Notes under the pieces: model-generated
The model's database searches: none
What the model was told of the DNA's origin: nothing
What the model saw: the letters and a program-made list of their open reading frames with translations, nothing else
NCBI RefSeq assembly: GCF_900100865.1
Contig: NZ_LT627734.1
Location: 434,001 to 498,000 of the forward strand
Origin: Candidatus Aquiluna sp. UB-MaderosW2red
Lineage (GTDB): Bacteria; Actinomycetota; Actinomycetes; Actinomycetales; Microbacteriaceae
DNA: 64,000 bases
Reading direction: 5' to 3'
Shown here: piece after piece, positions 27,201 to 35,966 of the stretch
Numbering within the stretch: position 1 is the stretch's first letter
How the letters are laid out: each line of letters opens with the position of its first letter
Made by a program: the position numbers and the translations under genes

Positions 27201-27569
27201 ATGGCTGAGCTCCTCTACCGGAGTGAGGTAACTGGGATTGGCGATTTGGTCTCCAGCTTTGTGGCTGAGGGCATCCTGGTCTTTTTTGGCGAGTCCGCCC
27301 CAGAGGAACTTCACGAGTTTTGCATAATGCACAAAGTTGAGCATCAGTCGGGGGTTTTGAACGTAGGTGACGTGATACAAATTGATGAGTACCATCTTGA
27401 GGTGCTCGCACTTGGCTCGGTAGCAAACGAAAACCTCATGAACCTAGGTCACATGAACATCAAGGCAGACGGCAACCTTATTGCCGAAATGCCAGGGGAT
27501 GTTTGCGTTGCAATAGGTGAGCTGCCACCGGTAGCGGTGGGCAGCAAGATTCAAATAATTAGAAAGTAG
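27201..27569 (+). CDS. srlB: PTS glucitol/sorbitol-type enzyme IIA
   Basis: A 122-residue IIA(Gut). The likely phosphorylated histidine lies in FCIMHKVEH (about residues 41-49), and the beta-rich part LNVGDVIQIDEYHLEVLALG fits the family. It receives phosphate from HPr and passes it to the IIB protein encoded two bases upstream. It is followed after 6 bases by the dehydrogenase gene. Confidence 0.88.
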   Translation: MAELLYRSEVTGIGDLVSSFVAEGILVFFGESAPEELHEFCIMHKVEHQSGVLNVGDVIQIDEYHLEVLALGSVANENLMNLGHMNIKADGNLIAEMPGDVCVAIGELPPVAVGSKIQIIRK

Positions 27570-27575
27570 CCACTC

Positions 27576-28853
27576 ATGCGTTACCGCGAAGAATTAGCAA
27601 AGCTAGCAAAAGTCCAGGGGAGACCATTTCGCATCGCAATGGTTGGGGCGGGCCAAATGGGCCGCGGTTTTGCCAACCAATCCCACCGCATGGGTCTTGA
27701 GGTCGCAGTAGTTATTGACATCTCAGCCGATCGGATCAACCAGACCTATCAAGACATTGGCCGCGAGCTCCCTTTGATTTCGAGTGACGCCGCAGAGCTC
27801 AATGCTTTGATATCTCAGGGTAAGCCCTGCGGAGCCCAAGACATCGACCTAGTTCCATTATTGGATGTCGACGTAGTGGTCGAGGCAACCGGGGTTGCCG
27901 AGATCGGTGCGAAGGTTATATACAACGCACTCAGGGCTAAAAAGCACGTTGCCACCTTGAACGTGGAGTGCGATGTGACGGTTGGGCCAATTCTTCGCGA
28001 CACCGCTATTGAAAACGATGTGATTTATGCGGTCTGCCACGGCGATGAGCCAATTGAAGCAAAAGAGCTAGTTGATTTTGCACTAGATCTGTCCTTTGAG
28101 ATTATTTGTGCCGGCAAGGGTAAGAACAACCCCTTTGAGCCGCACTCAAACCCCGACACCGTGGCCGAGCGGGCTGCCAAAAAGAACATGAACCCCAAGA
28201 TGCTGGCCTCTTTCACCGATGGTTCCAAGACCATGATTGAGATGGCCGCTTTGGCTAATGCCACCGGGCTCAAGCTCTCACAACGCGCGATGATTGGGCC
28301 AAAGACTTCGGTCAAAGAGCTCTCCGAAACCTACGCGCTCAAAGAAGATGGCGGAGTGCTCTCTGAAGCCGGAGTTGTTGATTACTGCACCGGAGATGTG
28401 GCCCCCGGGGTATTTGTGGTTGTGCGCACCGATTCGCCTTATGTCTCCGAGGAGATGAGCTATCTATCAATGGGCAAGGGTCCCTATTTTGCCATCTATC
28501 GCCCCTACCACTTGGCGAGTGTGGAAGCACCACTAACCGTTGCCAAGATGCTGGTTGATAAGCGCTCGAGCTTTGTCAGCGGCACCAGGATGTCCGAAGT
28601 AATAGCTAGCACCAAGCGTGCCCATAAAGCCGGCGAGCGCTTTGATGCTATTGGCGGGTTCTCCGCTCGCGGAGTAGCCGACCGAGTTGAAGACGCTAAG
28701 CGTGAGAACTTGGTACCGATTGGTTTATTGCAGGGTGCAGTGGCTAAGCGCGATCTTCCGATTGATCATTTAGTAACTTATGAAGATGTTGATCTTGATG
28801 AAACCCAAACTATCTACCAGCTTCGGGTTATCCAGGATAAAGCGGGTCTTTAG
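27576..28853 (+). CDS. Homoserine-dehydrogenase-like NAD(P) oxidoreductase with SAF domain (COG4091 type)
   Basis: 425 residues. An N-terminal Rossmann domain carries MVGAGQMGRGFANQSHRMGL and VDVVVEATGV. A central catalytic region contains GDEPIEAKELVDFALDLSFE and GKGKNNPFEPHSNPDT. A C-terminal SAF-like part (about 330-425) contains GLLQGAVAKRDLPIDHLVT. The family is annotated as predicted homoserine dehydrogenase, but its position directly after a polyol-type PTS suggests oxidation of an imported phosphorylated polyol or a derived acid. Substrate unknown. No SrlD-type dehydrogenase is present, so this is the only dehydrogenase candidate for the imported compound. Confidence 0.8.
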   Translation: MRYREELAKLAKVQGRPFRIAMVGAGQMGRGFANQSHRMGLEVAVVIDISADRINQTYQDIGRELPLISSDAAELNALISQGKPCGAQDIDLVPLLDVDVVVEATGVAEIGAKVIYNALRAKKHVATLNVECDVTVGPILRDTAIENDVIYAVCHGDEPIEAKELVDFALDLSFEIICAGKGKNNPFEPHSNPDTVAERAAKKNMNPKMLASFTDGSKTMIEMAALANATGLKLSQRAMIGPKTSVKELSETYALKEDGGVLSEAGVVDYCTGDVAPGVFVVVRTDSPYVSEEMSYLSMGKGPYFAIYRPYHLASVEAPLTVAKMLVDKRSSFVSGTRMSEVIASTKRAHKAGERFDAIGGFSARGVADRVEDAKRENLVPIGLLQGAVAKRDLPIDHLVTYEDVDLDETQTIYQLRVIQDKAGL

Positions 28854-28880
28854 TCTCAGGCCACTTTTAGGAACTGCCTC

Positions 28881-29150
28881 ATGAGCGAAGGTGCTAAGGA
28901 TTCTGAATCAACGGATTCCGAGCCCGCTGAACTGAAGTGTGATTTTTGCAAGACGGTCTCGGTGCAAGATATTCGATACATGGGCAAGTTGCCCTATTCA
29001 ACAACCTGCCCAACTTGCAAAGCTCAAACAAGCTACACCACTCGCAAAAAGCGCAAGTTGGTTATCAAAGAGCTAAAGCGCAACTCTCACAGCCGGTTTT
29101 ATGTTGTAGCAAACTGGTGGAAAAAGCTGATGAAAGACATAAAAGAATAG
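28881..29150 (+). CDS. Small zinc-ribbon protein, 89 aa
   Basis: An acidic N-terminus (about 1-18) is followed by a four-cysteine ribbon: CDFC (about 21-24) and CPTC (about 44-47), spaced as in small zinc fingers. The C-terminus is basic (TTRKKRKLVIKELKR), suggesting nucleic-acid or ribosome contact. Starts 27 bases after the dehydrogenase and may be co-transcribed. It converges with the desaturase gene (4-base gap). No specific function known to me. Confidence 0.65.
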   Translation: MSEGAKDSESTDSEPAELKCDFCKTVSVQDIRYMGKLPYSTTCPTCKAQTSYTTRKKRKLVIKELKRNSHSRFYVVANWWKKLMKDIKE

Positions 29151-29154
29151 TTTT

Positions 29155-30561
29155 TTAGCGAAGCCTCGAAATAATCTTCTTTGAAGTCACTAGCGCGCCA
29201 CCTAAAACAGCCGGCATGCCGCCACCGGGATGGGTGGATGCGCCAACGCGATAGAGCCAAGACCTAAGCGGGTTATGGGCGGCTGGAATATTGAACGGTC
29301 CTGCTTGCCAGAGTGGTCTTGTGGCTCCATAGAGGGCGCCATTGCCGCCACCGAATGAGCCAAAGTATTCGGGATCCAGAATCTTATATTCTTCAAAATA
29401 CTCATCGATGGGCTGCTCGAGACCGATTAGCTTACTGATGCGATCCAGCTCTTTTCTAACCCAGTCTGATTCAAGGTTATAGCTTTTGCCATCGGAGGCC
29501 GCTGTTAGCAATATGCCAACCGTTGGCTTTTGGTTTTGGTAGATGTCATTGGGTTTGTAGTAGTTCACAAATGCCATGGTTTGATTTGGTTGTCTAAAAC
29601 TTGTCAGTGATTTATGAAGCTCATTGGCATCATCGGGCATCACAACAGAGTGGGTTACGGTTCCTTCGGGCAGTGGCTTAGAGAGCACGGCATAGATTGC
29701 AACCCCAGAACAACTCCTGCGCTTCGCAATCTTGCTTGGGCGCTCTCTGATGAGTGAGTTCGTCATGGCGTCATCAAGTGAGCTGACGATAATATCTGCA
29801 CGGTATCTACCAAGGGTTGTGGTGACCATGCCCTGAGCAATCTTTGTGACCGGCTCGTTTAGCCTTATTTCGACCCCGGCTGCTTTAGCAATCCTTGCTA
29901 ATAGCTGGGCAATCATGTTCATGCCGCCCTTGGGAACCCTGATTCCCTCGTGAGCCATGATTGCGGTGATGGTCGCAAACAGGGCAAGGGTGTCTTTGGG
30001 GGCAACACCTGCATTGAGGGTGTGGATGGCAATGATCTCCTTGAGATCTTTATCCATCCAGCTAAGTGAGTTTATATAGCTTTGGGCGTTGAGGTTGACC
30101 CCATAGACCTTTAGTAGTTTGCCTAATGCGGGCAGAGTGCTTAGGTCATTGGGTGAGCTGGTTAGAAGTTTGAGAATCGCAGCACTTAGATCCGAGTGCG
30201 AGCTCTCAAACTTTTTCCAATCTTCGGCAAAGGGCTGACCCTCAAGAATTGGCAGGGTGACCTCAAGGTCCTTATAAAAGTATTTGCCAACCTCGGCTAA
30301 AGCCAAAAGCTCGGGCATATCGGTTTTTGTTTTGGTGCCGAGGTTGTCATAGGTCTCTAGAATCTGCCCTAAGACCTCGGGGAAGGTTAGAAGCGAGGGA
30401 CCAGTATCAATAATCTGACCACCAAGCTCTATTCTTCGGCTCTTGCCACCGATCCAGGAGTTGGCTTCTAGAAGAATTACCGGGCTGCCGGCCTTGGCTA
30501 TCAGAGCGGCGCTCGCAAGACCCGAGAGCCCGGCTCCGATAACTACGACTTGTCTAGGCAT
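29155..30561 (-). CDS. crtI: Carotenoid (phytoene) desaturase-like FAD oxidoreductase
   Basis: 468 residues of the CrtI/CrtN-type flavoprotein family. FAD-binding Rossmann motif VIGAGLSGLASAALIAKAG at the N-terminus, GGKSRRIELGGQIIDTGPSLL (the CrtI GPS region), VPKGGMNMIAQLLARIAKA mid-protein, and the C-terminal Gly-rich GASTHPGGGMPAVLGGAL typical of CrtI. It could be a phytoene desaturase or a related carotenoid oxygenase/ketolase. Its start abuts the stop of the prenyltransferase gene (TAAATG). No crtB, crtE or cyclase genes lie in the window. Confidence 0.8.
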   Translation of the reverse strand: MPRQVVVIGAGLSGLASAALIAKAGSPVILLEANSWIGGKSRRIELGGQIIDTGPSLLTFPEVLGQILETYDNLGTKTKTDMPELLALAEVGKYFYKDLEVTLPILEGQPFAEDWKKFESSHSDLSAAILKLLTSSPNDLSTLPALGKLLKVYGVNLNAQSYINSLSWMDKDLKEIIAIHTLNAGVAPKDTLALFATITAIMAHEGIRVPKGGMNMIAQLLARIAKAAGVEIRLNEPVTKIAQGMVTTTLGRYRADIIVSSLDDAMTNSLIRERPSKIAKRRSCSGVAIYAVLSKPLPEGTVTHSVVMPDDANELHKSLTSFRQPNQTMAFVNYYKPNDIYQNQKPTVGILLTAASDGKSYNLESDWVRKELDRISKLIGLEQPIDEYFEEYKILDPEYFGSFGGGNGALYGATRPLWQAGPFNIPAAHNPLRSWLYRVGASTHPGGGMPAVLGGALVTSKKIISRLR

Positions 30562-31401
30562 TTAGTACCAACCCATCGAGATTGCAAAAACCAGTTGAAC
30601 CCCCGCCACGGTCCCTGCGACATAAGGAAACGCAATTGAGTACTTATATAAAGAATGAGCTTTTTCGGGAGTGGGGGTTTTATAAACCCCCCAAACCAAT
30701 AAGAATGCCAAGACGGCATTGGCTATCGCCACTGGAATATTCACTATCGCAAAACAGATGGTTGACACCGACCACCAAATGCCGGACCAAACGGCTGTCT
30801 TTTTTGCGCCGAGGTGAACTGCGGTGGTGATGATGCCGGTGTCGCTGTCTTGTGGAATGTCTTGAATCGCGTCATAAGCGTGCTTGGCAATCGACCAAGC
30901 CATTAAGCCGATAACCGCCCACCACACTGGCTCAACACCCAGTGCCAGTGGCACAAATGCCAGTGGGAAGGCGTAGTCGGTGTTTGAAAAAGCGTCCAGG
31001 TATTTTCGAGCTTTGAATCTTAAGGGCGGTGCCGAATAAAACAGGAAAAACAGTGAATAGGCCAGCATCCATAAAACTGCAGCCAGTGGCAGGGTGATTG
31101 CGAAGTAGATCAAGAAGGGAACATTGGTTGCGATTACTGCAATCCAAATCGGCTTTACCTCTTTGGGGGAGATGTGAGCACCTTCATAACCGCCCTTACG
31201 GGCGTTTATGTTGTCGGTTTCTTGGTCAAAGATGTCGTTGATGCCGTAGATCAAAAGATTAAAGGGGAAGGTCACCCAAATCAGGATTGGCAGCATGCGC
31301 CAATCCCAGATAAAACCGGCCAGCCACATGCCCATGACACTCGTGCCAATGGTGTTGACCCAAAGCACGGGCCGAGAGATTATGAATAGGCGTTTTAGCA
31401 C
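30562..31401 (-). CDS. UbiA-family prenyltransferase, possible lycopene elongase (CrtEb-like)
   Basis: 279 residues with about eight membrane helices. The two Asp-rich prenyl-diphosphate/Mg motifs are present: NDIFDQETDN (about 55-64) and DAIQDIPQDSDTG. Pairing with a CrtI-like gene suggests the lycopene-elongase branch that makes C50 carotenoids in actinobacteria; another UbiA substrate is possible. GTG start. It is the first gene of the two-gene minus-strand operon. Confidence 0.75.
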   Translation of the reverse strand: MLKRLFIISRPVLWVNTIGTSVMGMWLAGFIWDWRMLPILIWVTFPFNLLIYGINDIFDQETDNINARKGGYEGAHISPKEVKPIWIAVIATNVPFLIYFAITLPLAAVLWMLAYSLFFLFYSAPPLRFKARKYLDAFSNTDYAFPLAFVPLALGVEPVWWAVIGLMAWSIAKHAYDAIQDIPQDSDTGIITTAVHLGAKKTAVWSGIWWSVSTICFAIVNIPVAIANAVLAFLLVWGVYKTPTPEKAHSLYKYSIAFPYVAGTVAGVQLVFAISMGWY

Positions 31402-31420
31402 TTAGTAAGCCTAAACGAAC

Positions 31421-31434
31421 TTATCCACAGATTT
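31421..31434 (+). promoter_or_regulatory. DnaA-box-containing element before toxin-antitoxin pair 1
   Basis: TTATCCACAGATTT contains a perfect TTATCCACA DnaA box, 55 bases before the antitoxin ATG. The same 14 bases occur 58 bases before the second pair (52685-52698). Between element and start lies a tandem GGACTAACT repeat (31450-31467), a likely antitoxin-binding site. No ribosome site precedes the ATG, suggesting a leaderless mRNA. Confidence 0.55.
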
Positions 31435-31475
31435 GGTTTTAGCCAAGACGGACTAACTGGACTAACTTGTAGTTT

Positions 31476-31739
31476 ATGGAGAACATATTCAACATGCACC
31501 AAGCGAAGACTCAGTTTTCCAAGCTCGCCAAAAGAGTGGGAGAAGGAGAAGAAATCTTAATAGCGAGAAACGGAGTTCCAATTATGAAGCTTGTCAAGTT
31601 CGAACCGGCTGAAGCACCTGAGCGGGACTTCAGCAGCCTAAAAGGGCTGATTTCCGAAGTGTCGGATGAGGAGTGGGCAGCCATGGACAAAGAGATTCTC
31701 TCGATGTGGAAGTATTCGGAATCCCTAGATGACAACTGA
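31476..31739 (+). CDS. Phd/YefM-type antitoxin (TA pair 1)
   Basis: 87 residues. The N-terminus reads NIFNMHQAKTQFSKLAKRV and EEILIARNGVPIMKLV, the Phd/YefM DNA-binding fold; the acidic C-terminus should wrap around the toxin. It overlaps the PIN toxin gene by 11 bases. The two proteins form a complex that neutralises the toxin and represses their promoter. Related to the antitoxin at 52743. Confidence 0.88.
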   Translation: MENIFNMHQAKTQFSKLAKRVGEGEEILIARNGVPIMKLVKFEPAEAPERDFSSLKGLISEVSDEEWAAMDKEILSMWKYSESLDDN

Positions 31740-32118
31740 GTACTTACTAGACACTCAGGTGCTGGTTTGGCTCTCAAGCGACAAGAAGCGAATTGGCCGG
31801 GAAACCGCCAGAATTTTGGGACGGGCAAAGCTGAGCTATTCAGCCGTCTCTGTGGCTGAGCTAGCAATGAAAGCGTCGCTTAATAAACTGCGGTTCGATG
31901 AAAAAGCGATAGACCAGTGGCACTCCCAAGGACTTGCTTGCCTCCCCTTTGAAAATAAGGCCGCAATGGCTTTTAGTGATTTTTCGAGGGATTGGGTTCC
32001 TGACCCCTTTGATCGTATGATCATGGCAGCGGCCACTGCTAATAATAAAAAATTAATTACTTCGGATAGCAGGATCCTTGCCATGGGTTTTGATTGGGTG
32101 CTTGACGCCACAACCTAG
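31729..32118 (+). CDS. PIN-domain ribonuclease toxin (VapC-like, TA pair 1)
   Basis: 129 residues. The PIN acidic residues are in place: D8 ([10 protein letters not shown]), E44 (AELAMK), D92/D95 (DPFDRMIMA) and D112 (TSDSRIL). Such toxins cleave RNA, often tRNA. Translation is coupled to the antitoxin by the overlap. It sits directly ahead of rlmN. Confidence 0.88.
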   Translation: MTTEYLLDTQVLVWLSSDKKRIGRETARILGRAKLSYSAVSVAELAMKASLNKLRFDEKAIDQWHSQGLACLPFENKAAMAFSDFSRDWVPDPFDRMIMAAATANNKKLITSDSRILAMGFDWVLDATT

Positions 32119-32128
32119 ACTTACACAA

Positions 32129-33313
32129 GTGGAAATCAAACAGGTAAAACCAAGGACCGAGGGCTGGACCCAGAAGCTCGACGAAAAGGGCAAACCGCTC
32201 TTGCAGTTTGCCGAAGTCAAGCGCGGCAAACCCCCGCTTCACCTAGCGGATCTGACGTTAGCTGAGCGCACCGAGCGGATCAAAGAACTTGGTATCCCAG
32301 GCTTTAGGGCCAAGCAGCTCTCCACCCACTACTTCACCCACTACACCGCCAACCCAGAGCACATGACCGACCTTCCAAAAGAAGGTCGGGAAGAGTTGGT
32401 GGCCCAGGTGCTGCCGCCGATGTTAGTTGAAGTCAAAAGACTGCAAACCGATAATGGCGACACCATTAAGTTTTTGTGGAGACTCTTTGATGGGGCTCTG
32501 GTCGAGTCAGTTCTGATGCGCTACCCGGGAAGAATCACACTTTGTGTTTCCTCGCAAGCCGGTTGCGGCATGAACTGTCCTTTTTGTGCAACTGGTCAAG
32601 CCGGCCTCACCAGAAACATGTCCTCGGCTGAGATTATTGATCAGATCGTGCAAGCCAATCGGGTTATTGCCGATGGCGAACTGGGGGGTAAGCGCAAAGC
32701 CGGTTCCGAAGGCCCGGAGCGAGTTTCCAACATTGTGTTTATGGGGATGGGCGAGCCATTAGCCAACTACGCCAAGGTGGTTTCGGCACTCCGCACGATG
32801 GTCGAACCGCAACCCAATGGTTTGGGTATGTCAGCTAGAAACATCACGGTCTCTACCGTTGGTTTAGTGCCTGCAATAAAAAAGCTCACCGAAGAGGGCA
32901 TCCCAGTTACTTTTGCTCTTTCTCTGCACGCCCCAGATGACCACTTGCGGGACGAGCTGATTCCAGTGAACTCGAAGTGGAAGGTCGATGAAGCACTAGA
33001 TGCAGCTAAGGCCTACTTTGATAAAACCGGCAGAAGAGTGTCTATCGAATATGCGCTCATAAAAGACATGAACGACCACGGCTGGCGAGCCGAGTTGTTG
33101 GCCAAGAAGCTAAATGATCGAGGTAAGGGCTGGGTTCATGTGAACCCAATTCCACTGAACCCGACCCCGGGTTCAGTCTGGACAGCTTCTACTAGAGAAA
33201 TCACCGACATATTTATTGACCGGCTCGAAGCCGCCGGCATCCCCACCACCTTGCGCGATACTCGCGGCAAGGAGATCGATGGGGCTTGCGGCCAGTTGGC
33301 TGCGGCTGACTGA
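32129..33313 (+). CDS. rlmN: Dual-specificity RNA methyltransferase RlmN
   Basis: A radical-SAM enzyme that methylates C2 of A2503 in 23S rRNA and A37 of some tRNAs. The 4Fe-4S motif is CGMNCPFC in [28 protein letters not shown] and [17 protein letters not shown] follow, with the C-terminal catalytic cysteine in IDGACGQL. I prefer GTG 32129 (394 aa, [13 protein letters not shown]) because the farther start at 32078 lies inside the toxin gene and adds residues with no family match. Unrelated in function to the upstream toxin-antitoxin pair. Confidence 0.92.
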   Translation: MEIKQVKPRTEGWTQKLDEKGKPLLQFAEVKRGKPPLHLADLTLAERTERIKELGIPGFRAKQLSTHYFTHYTANPEHMTDLPKEGREELVAQVLPPMLVEVKRLQTDNGDTIKFLWRLFDGALVESVLMRYPGRITLCVSSQAGCGMNCPFCATGQAGLTRNMSSAEIIDQIVQANRVIADGELGGKRKAGSEGPERVSNIVFMGMGEPLANYAKVVSALRTMVEPQPNGLGMSARNITVSTVGLVPAIKKLTEEGIPVTFALSLHAPDDHLRDELIPVNSKWKVDEALDAAKAYFDKTGRRVSIEYALIKDMNDHGWRAELLAKKLNDRGKGWVHVNPIPLNPTPGSVWTASTREITDIFIDRLEAAGIPTTLRDTRGKEIDGACGQLAAAD

Positions 33314-33318
33314 GCCCT

Positions 33319-33404
33319 GGCAAATGCAAACGCAGTTGTAGTGTGAAACCTGCTATTTTGGATTTTTTATTTCGCTCATCAGAGAACTCCAACTCGCATT
33401 TGCC
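33319..33404. repeat. Spaced inverted repeat between rlmN and the LLM oxidoreductase
   Basis: GGCAAATGC at 33319-33327 and its exact complement GCATTTGCC at 33396-33404, with shorter matching AGTTG/CAACT inside, enclose about 70 AT-rich bases. It could be a weak terminator structure or promoter-proximal hairpin. Function unknown. Confidence 0.35.
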
Positions 33405-33429
33405 TGGCGGCAGCACTTAGCCTTGAGTT

Positions 33430-34458
33430 ATGCAAAACATAAAATTTGGCCTTGGCACCTTTGGAGATATGTCCCTGGATGATCAGGGCAACCCGGAATC
33501 GTTTGGGCAGGTGCTTCGCAATGTGGTTGAGCAAGCCAAGCTTGCTGATGAATTGGGGTTAGATACCTTTGTGATCGGTGAGCACCACCGAGATGACTAC
33601 TCGGTTTCTGCCCCTGACACTCTCTTGGCAGCAATTGCGAGTGTGACAAAGAACATAAAGCTCTCCACCGGCGTCACTGTTTTATCTTCAGAGGACCCGG
33701 TGCGGGTGTATCAGCGCTTTGCGACCATCCAGGCGATATCTAATGGCAGGGCGCAGATAACAGCTGGCCGAGGCTCGTTCATCGAGTCGTTTCCGCTGTT
33801 TGGCTTTGAACTAAGCGACTATGCCGATTTATTTGAGGAGAAGCTCGAGCTTTTATTGGAGTTACTAAAAGAGCAGCCTGTTACTTGGTCCGGGAATCAC
33901 ACCCCGAGTTTCAGAAACCAAGAGGTCTACCCGAAGACCGAAACCCCAATCCCGCTTCATGTTGGGGTTGGCGGGTCACCAGAGTCGGTGATCAGGGCTG
34001 CTCGATTGGGTGTTCCAATGGCGCTTGCCATCATTGGCGGCGACCCAGCGAGATTCGCACCATTTGCCAATCTTTATCGGCAAAAATTGGCCGAGTTAGG
34101 GAAAGCAGAATTGCCGATCTCGATTCACTCTCCTGGTTTTGTAGCAGAAAGCGATGAATCGGCCATCGAGACCCAGTGGCCGCATCACGAAGTGGCTTTT
34201 GGCCGAGTGGGCGAAGAGCGCGGTTGGCCACCAATCACCAAGGAGCACTTTTTGGCTGAGGTTCGCGGCGGGTCTTTATATGTTGGCTCCCCGGAGACTG
34301 TTGCCAACAAGATTGCTTATGCGATTACCAGCCTTGGGGCTACCGGGTTTGATTTGAAATATTCCACCGGGCCAATGCCGCACTCAAAGCTGATGCGGTG
34401 CATTGAGCTGTATGCAACTCAGGTGGTTCCCAGGGTGAAGAATTTGCTAAAAATATAG
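33430..34458 (+). CDS. Luciferase-like (LLM class) flavin-dependent oxidoreductase
   Basis: 342 residues of the bacterial luciferase-like monooxygenase fold. Typical segments: LGLDTFVIGEHHRDDYSVSA, NIKLSTGVTVLSSEDPVRVY and FATIQAISNGRAQITAGRGS near the flavin site, then PLHVGVGGSPESVIRAARLG. Substrate cannot be told from sequence. It stands alone between rlmN and the sugar transporter. Confidence 0.85.
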   Translation: MQNIKFGLGTFGDMSLDDQGNPESFGQVLRNVVEQAKLADELGLDTFVIGEHHRDDYSVSAPDTLLAAIASVTKNIKLSTGVTVLSSEDPVRVYQRFATIQAISNGRAQITAGRGSFIESFPLFGFELSDYADLFEEKLELLLELLKEQPVTWSGNHTPSFRNQEVYPKTETPIPLHVGVGGSPESVIRAARLGVPMALAIIGGDPARFAPFANLYRQKLAELGKAELPISIHSPGFVAESDESAIETQWPHHEVAFGRVGEERGWPPITKEHFLAEVRGGSLYVGSPETVANKIAYAITSLGATGFDLKYSTGPMPHSKLMRCIELYATQVVPRVKNLLKI

Positions 34459-34518
34459 CTAAAATCCTGTAAATTACTGGCCTGCAGGAGATTCACCTTT
34501 GTATTTGGCTGAAGCCAA

Positions 34519-34545
34519 AATGTTCGTGAATGTTCAGAAATGTTC
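34519..34545 (+). promoter_or_regulatory. Three 10-bp-phased AATGTTC repeats ahead of a sugar ABC operon
   Basis: AATGTTC occurs at 34519, 34529 and 34539, exactly one helical turn apart; the first and third continue with GT. The half-site resembles the ATGTTCG core bound by GlpR/DeoR-family repressors. It lies about 95 bases before the binding-protein gene and is a likely operator. Confidence 0.5.
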
Positions 34546-34637
34546 GTTTGTGATTATTTCGTTATCAAACTGGCGTTCTTGGGGCTAAACTCCCAACTAG
34601 TCTGGTCACATTCATTCGTTTTTTCATAGGAGGTTCA

Positions 34638-35936
34638 ATGTTGAACAAGATTGCAGGTCACCAAGTTGACCGTCGTCTTCTGCTAAAAGGTGCTGCAGCC
34701 GGTGGTTTAGGTGTCGCAGGAGCAACAATGTTGGCTGGCTGTGCGCCGGCTGCATCAGGCCCAATGTCATTCGGTGCTCGCACCGTTGACGAATCCCCAA
34801 CAAAGCAGTTGGAAGCTCTAGTAGCTGCTTACACTGCAAAGTCGGGTAACGAGGTTTCTTATAACGCAACCGAGTCAAACGCTTTCCAGAACAACCTTTC
34901 TCAGTACCTTCAGGGAACTCCGGACGACTGCTTCCAGTGGATGGCCGGATTCCGAATGCAGTTCTTTGCAGAGCAGGGTTTGTTGGAGGATGTTTCAGAT
35001 GTCTGGAATGACATCGGAAGCCAGTACTCGGACAGCTACAAGATCGCCTCTACAGGCCTAGATGGCAAGCAGTACTTCGTGCCACAGAGCTGGTACCCAT
35101 GGGGTCTGCACTTCCGCAAGTCCATGATGTCCGAAATCGGCATGAAGCCAGAAGACCTTTATAACTGGGATGACTTCATGGGAGCTCTAGAAGAGCTCAA
35201 GGGCCAGGGCTTAGTGCCACTTGCAGCTGCCGACAAAGGTGGCTGGGAAGCAATGGGTACTTTCGACATTCTGAACGCTCGTCTAAACGGTTACCAATTC
35301 CACGTTGACCTTTTGGCTGGCCGCGAGAAGTGGACCGATGACAGGGTTAAGGAGGTCTTCCGTCACTGGGAGATGCTGCTTCCTTACCAGAACACCAACG
35401 TTCTAGACCTCGAGTGGGATGGCGCTATGCAGCTATTGCTGCAGAAGCAGGCCGGATTCTTCCTAATGGGCTCATGGTTCGGTGGCAACTTCAAGGAGCA
35501 GTCAGATGCTGACTACGAAGACCTAATGATCATTCCTTGGCCAGAGATGAACCCTGACCACGCTCGCGACACCATCGATGCCCCACTTGATGGCTTCTGC
35601 GTAGCATCAAACGGTGGTAACCCATCCGTTGGTAAGGACTTCATCAAGTTCGCAGGTGACATGGAAGGTGTTCAGGCAATGCTAGACACCGGTGTTCCAA
35701 TGACCAGTGCGAATAAGGGTCAGGACACCTCAACCTACGACGCATTCCAGTTGGCTCAGCTAGCTGTTATGGATGAGGCCAAGTACATCACCCAATTCCT
35801 AGACCGCGACACCCGTCCGGATTTTGCTACCCCAGCTATTGGGCCAGCATTCCAGGCTTGGTTCAAGGACCCATCCTCTACAGACTCGATTCTCGATTCC
35901 CTGCAGAGCCAGTGGGACGCACTTCCTCCGCTATAA
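34638..35936 (+). CDS. Carbohydrate ABC transporter substrate-binding lipoprotein (Tat-type signal)
   Basis: 432 residues of the family-1 sugar-binding proteins. The signal has a twin-arginine-like stretch (DRRLLLKGAAAGGLG) and lipobox LAGC, so it may be exported folded and lipid-anchored. The mature protein has the usual features (YTAKSGNEVSYNATESNAFQ, LVPLAAADKGGWEAMG, GFFLMGSWFGGNF). A good AGGAGG precedes the ATG. Two permease genes follow. Exact sugar unknown. Confidence 0.87.
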   Translation: MLNKIAGHQVDRRLLLKGAAAGGLGVAGATMLAGCAPAASGPMSFGARTVDESPTKQLEALVAAYTAKSGNEVSYNATESNAFQNNLSQYLQGTPDDCFQWMAGFRMQFFAEQGLLEDVSDVWNDIGSQYSDSYKIASTGLDGKQYFVPQSWYPWGLHFRKSMMSEIGMKPEDLYNWDDFMGALEELKGQGLVPLAAADKGGWEAMGTFDILNARLNGYQFHVDLLAGREKWTDDRVKEVFRHWEMLLPYQNTNVLDLEWDGAMQLLLQKQAGFFLMGSWFGGNFKEQSDADYEDLMIIPWPEMNPDHARDTIDAPLDGFCVASNGGNPSVGKDFIKFAGDMEGVQAMLDTGVPMTSANKGQDTSTYDAFQLAQLAVMDEAKYITQFLDRDTRPDFATPAIGPAFQAWFKDPSSTDSILDSLQSQWDALPPL

Positions 35937-35966
35937 GCGGTCGGTAAGTGGGAAACTGAATTAATT

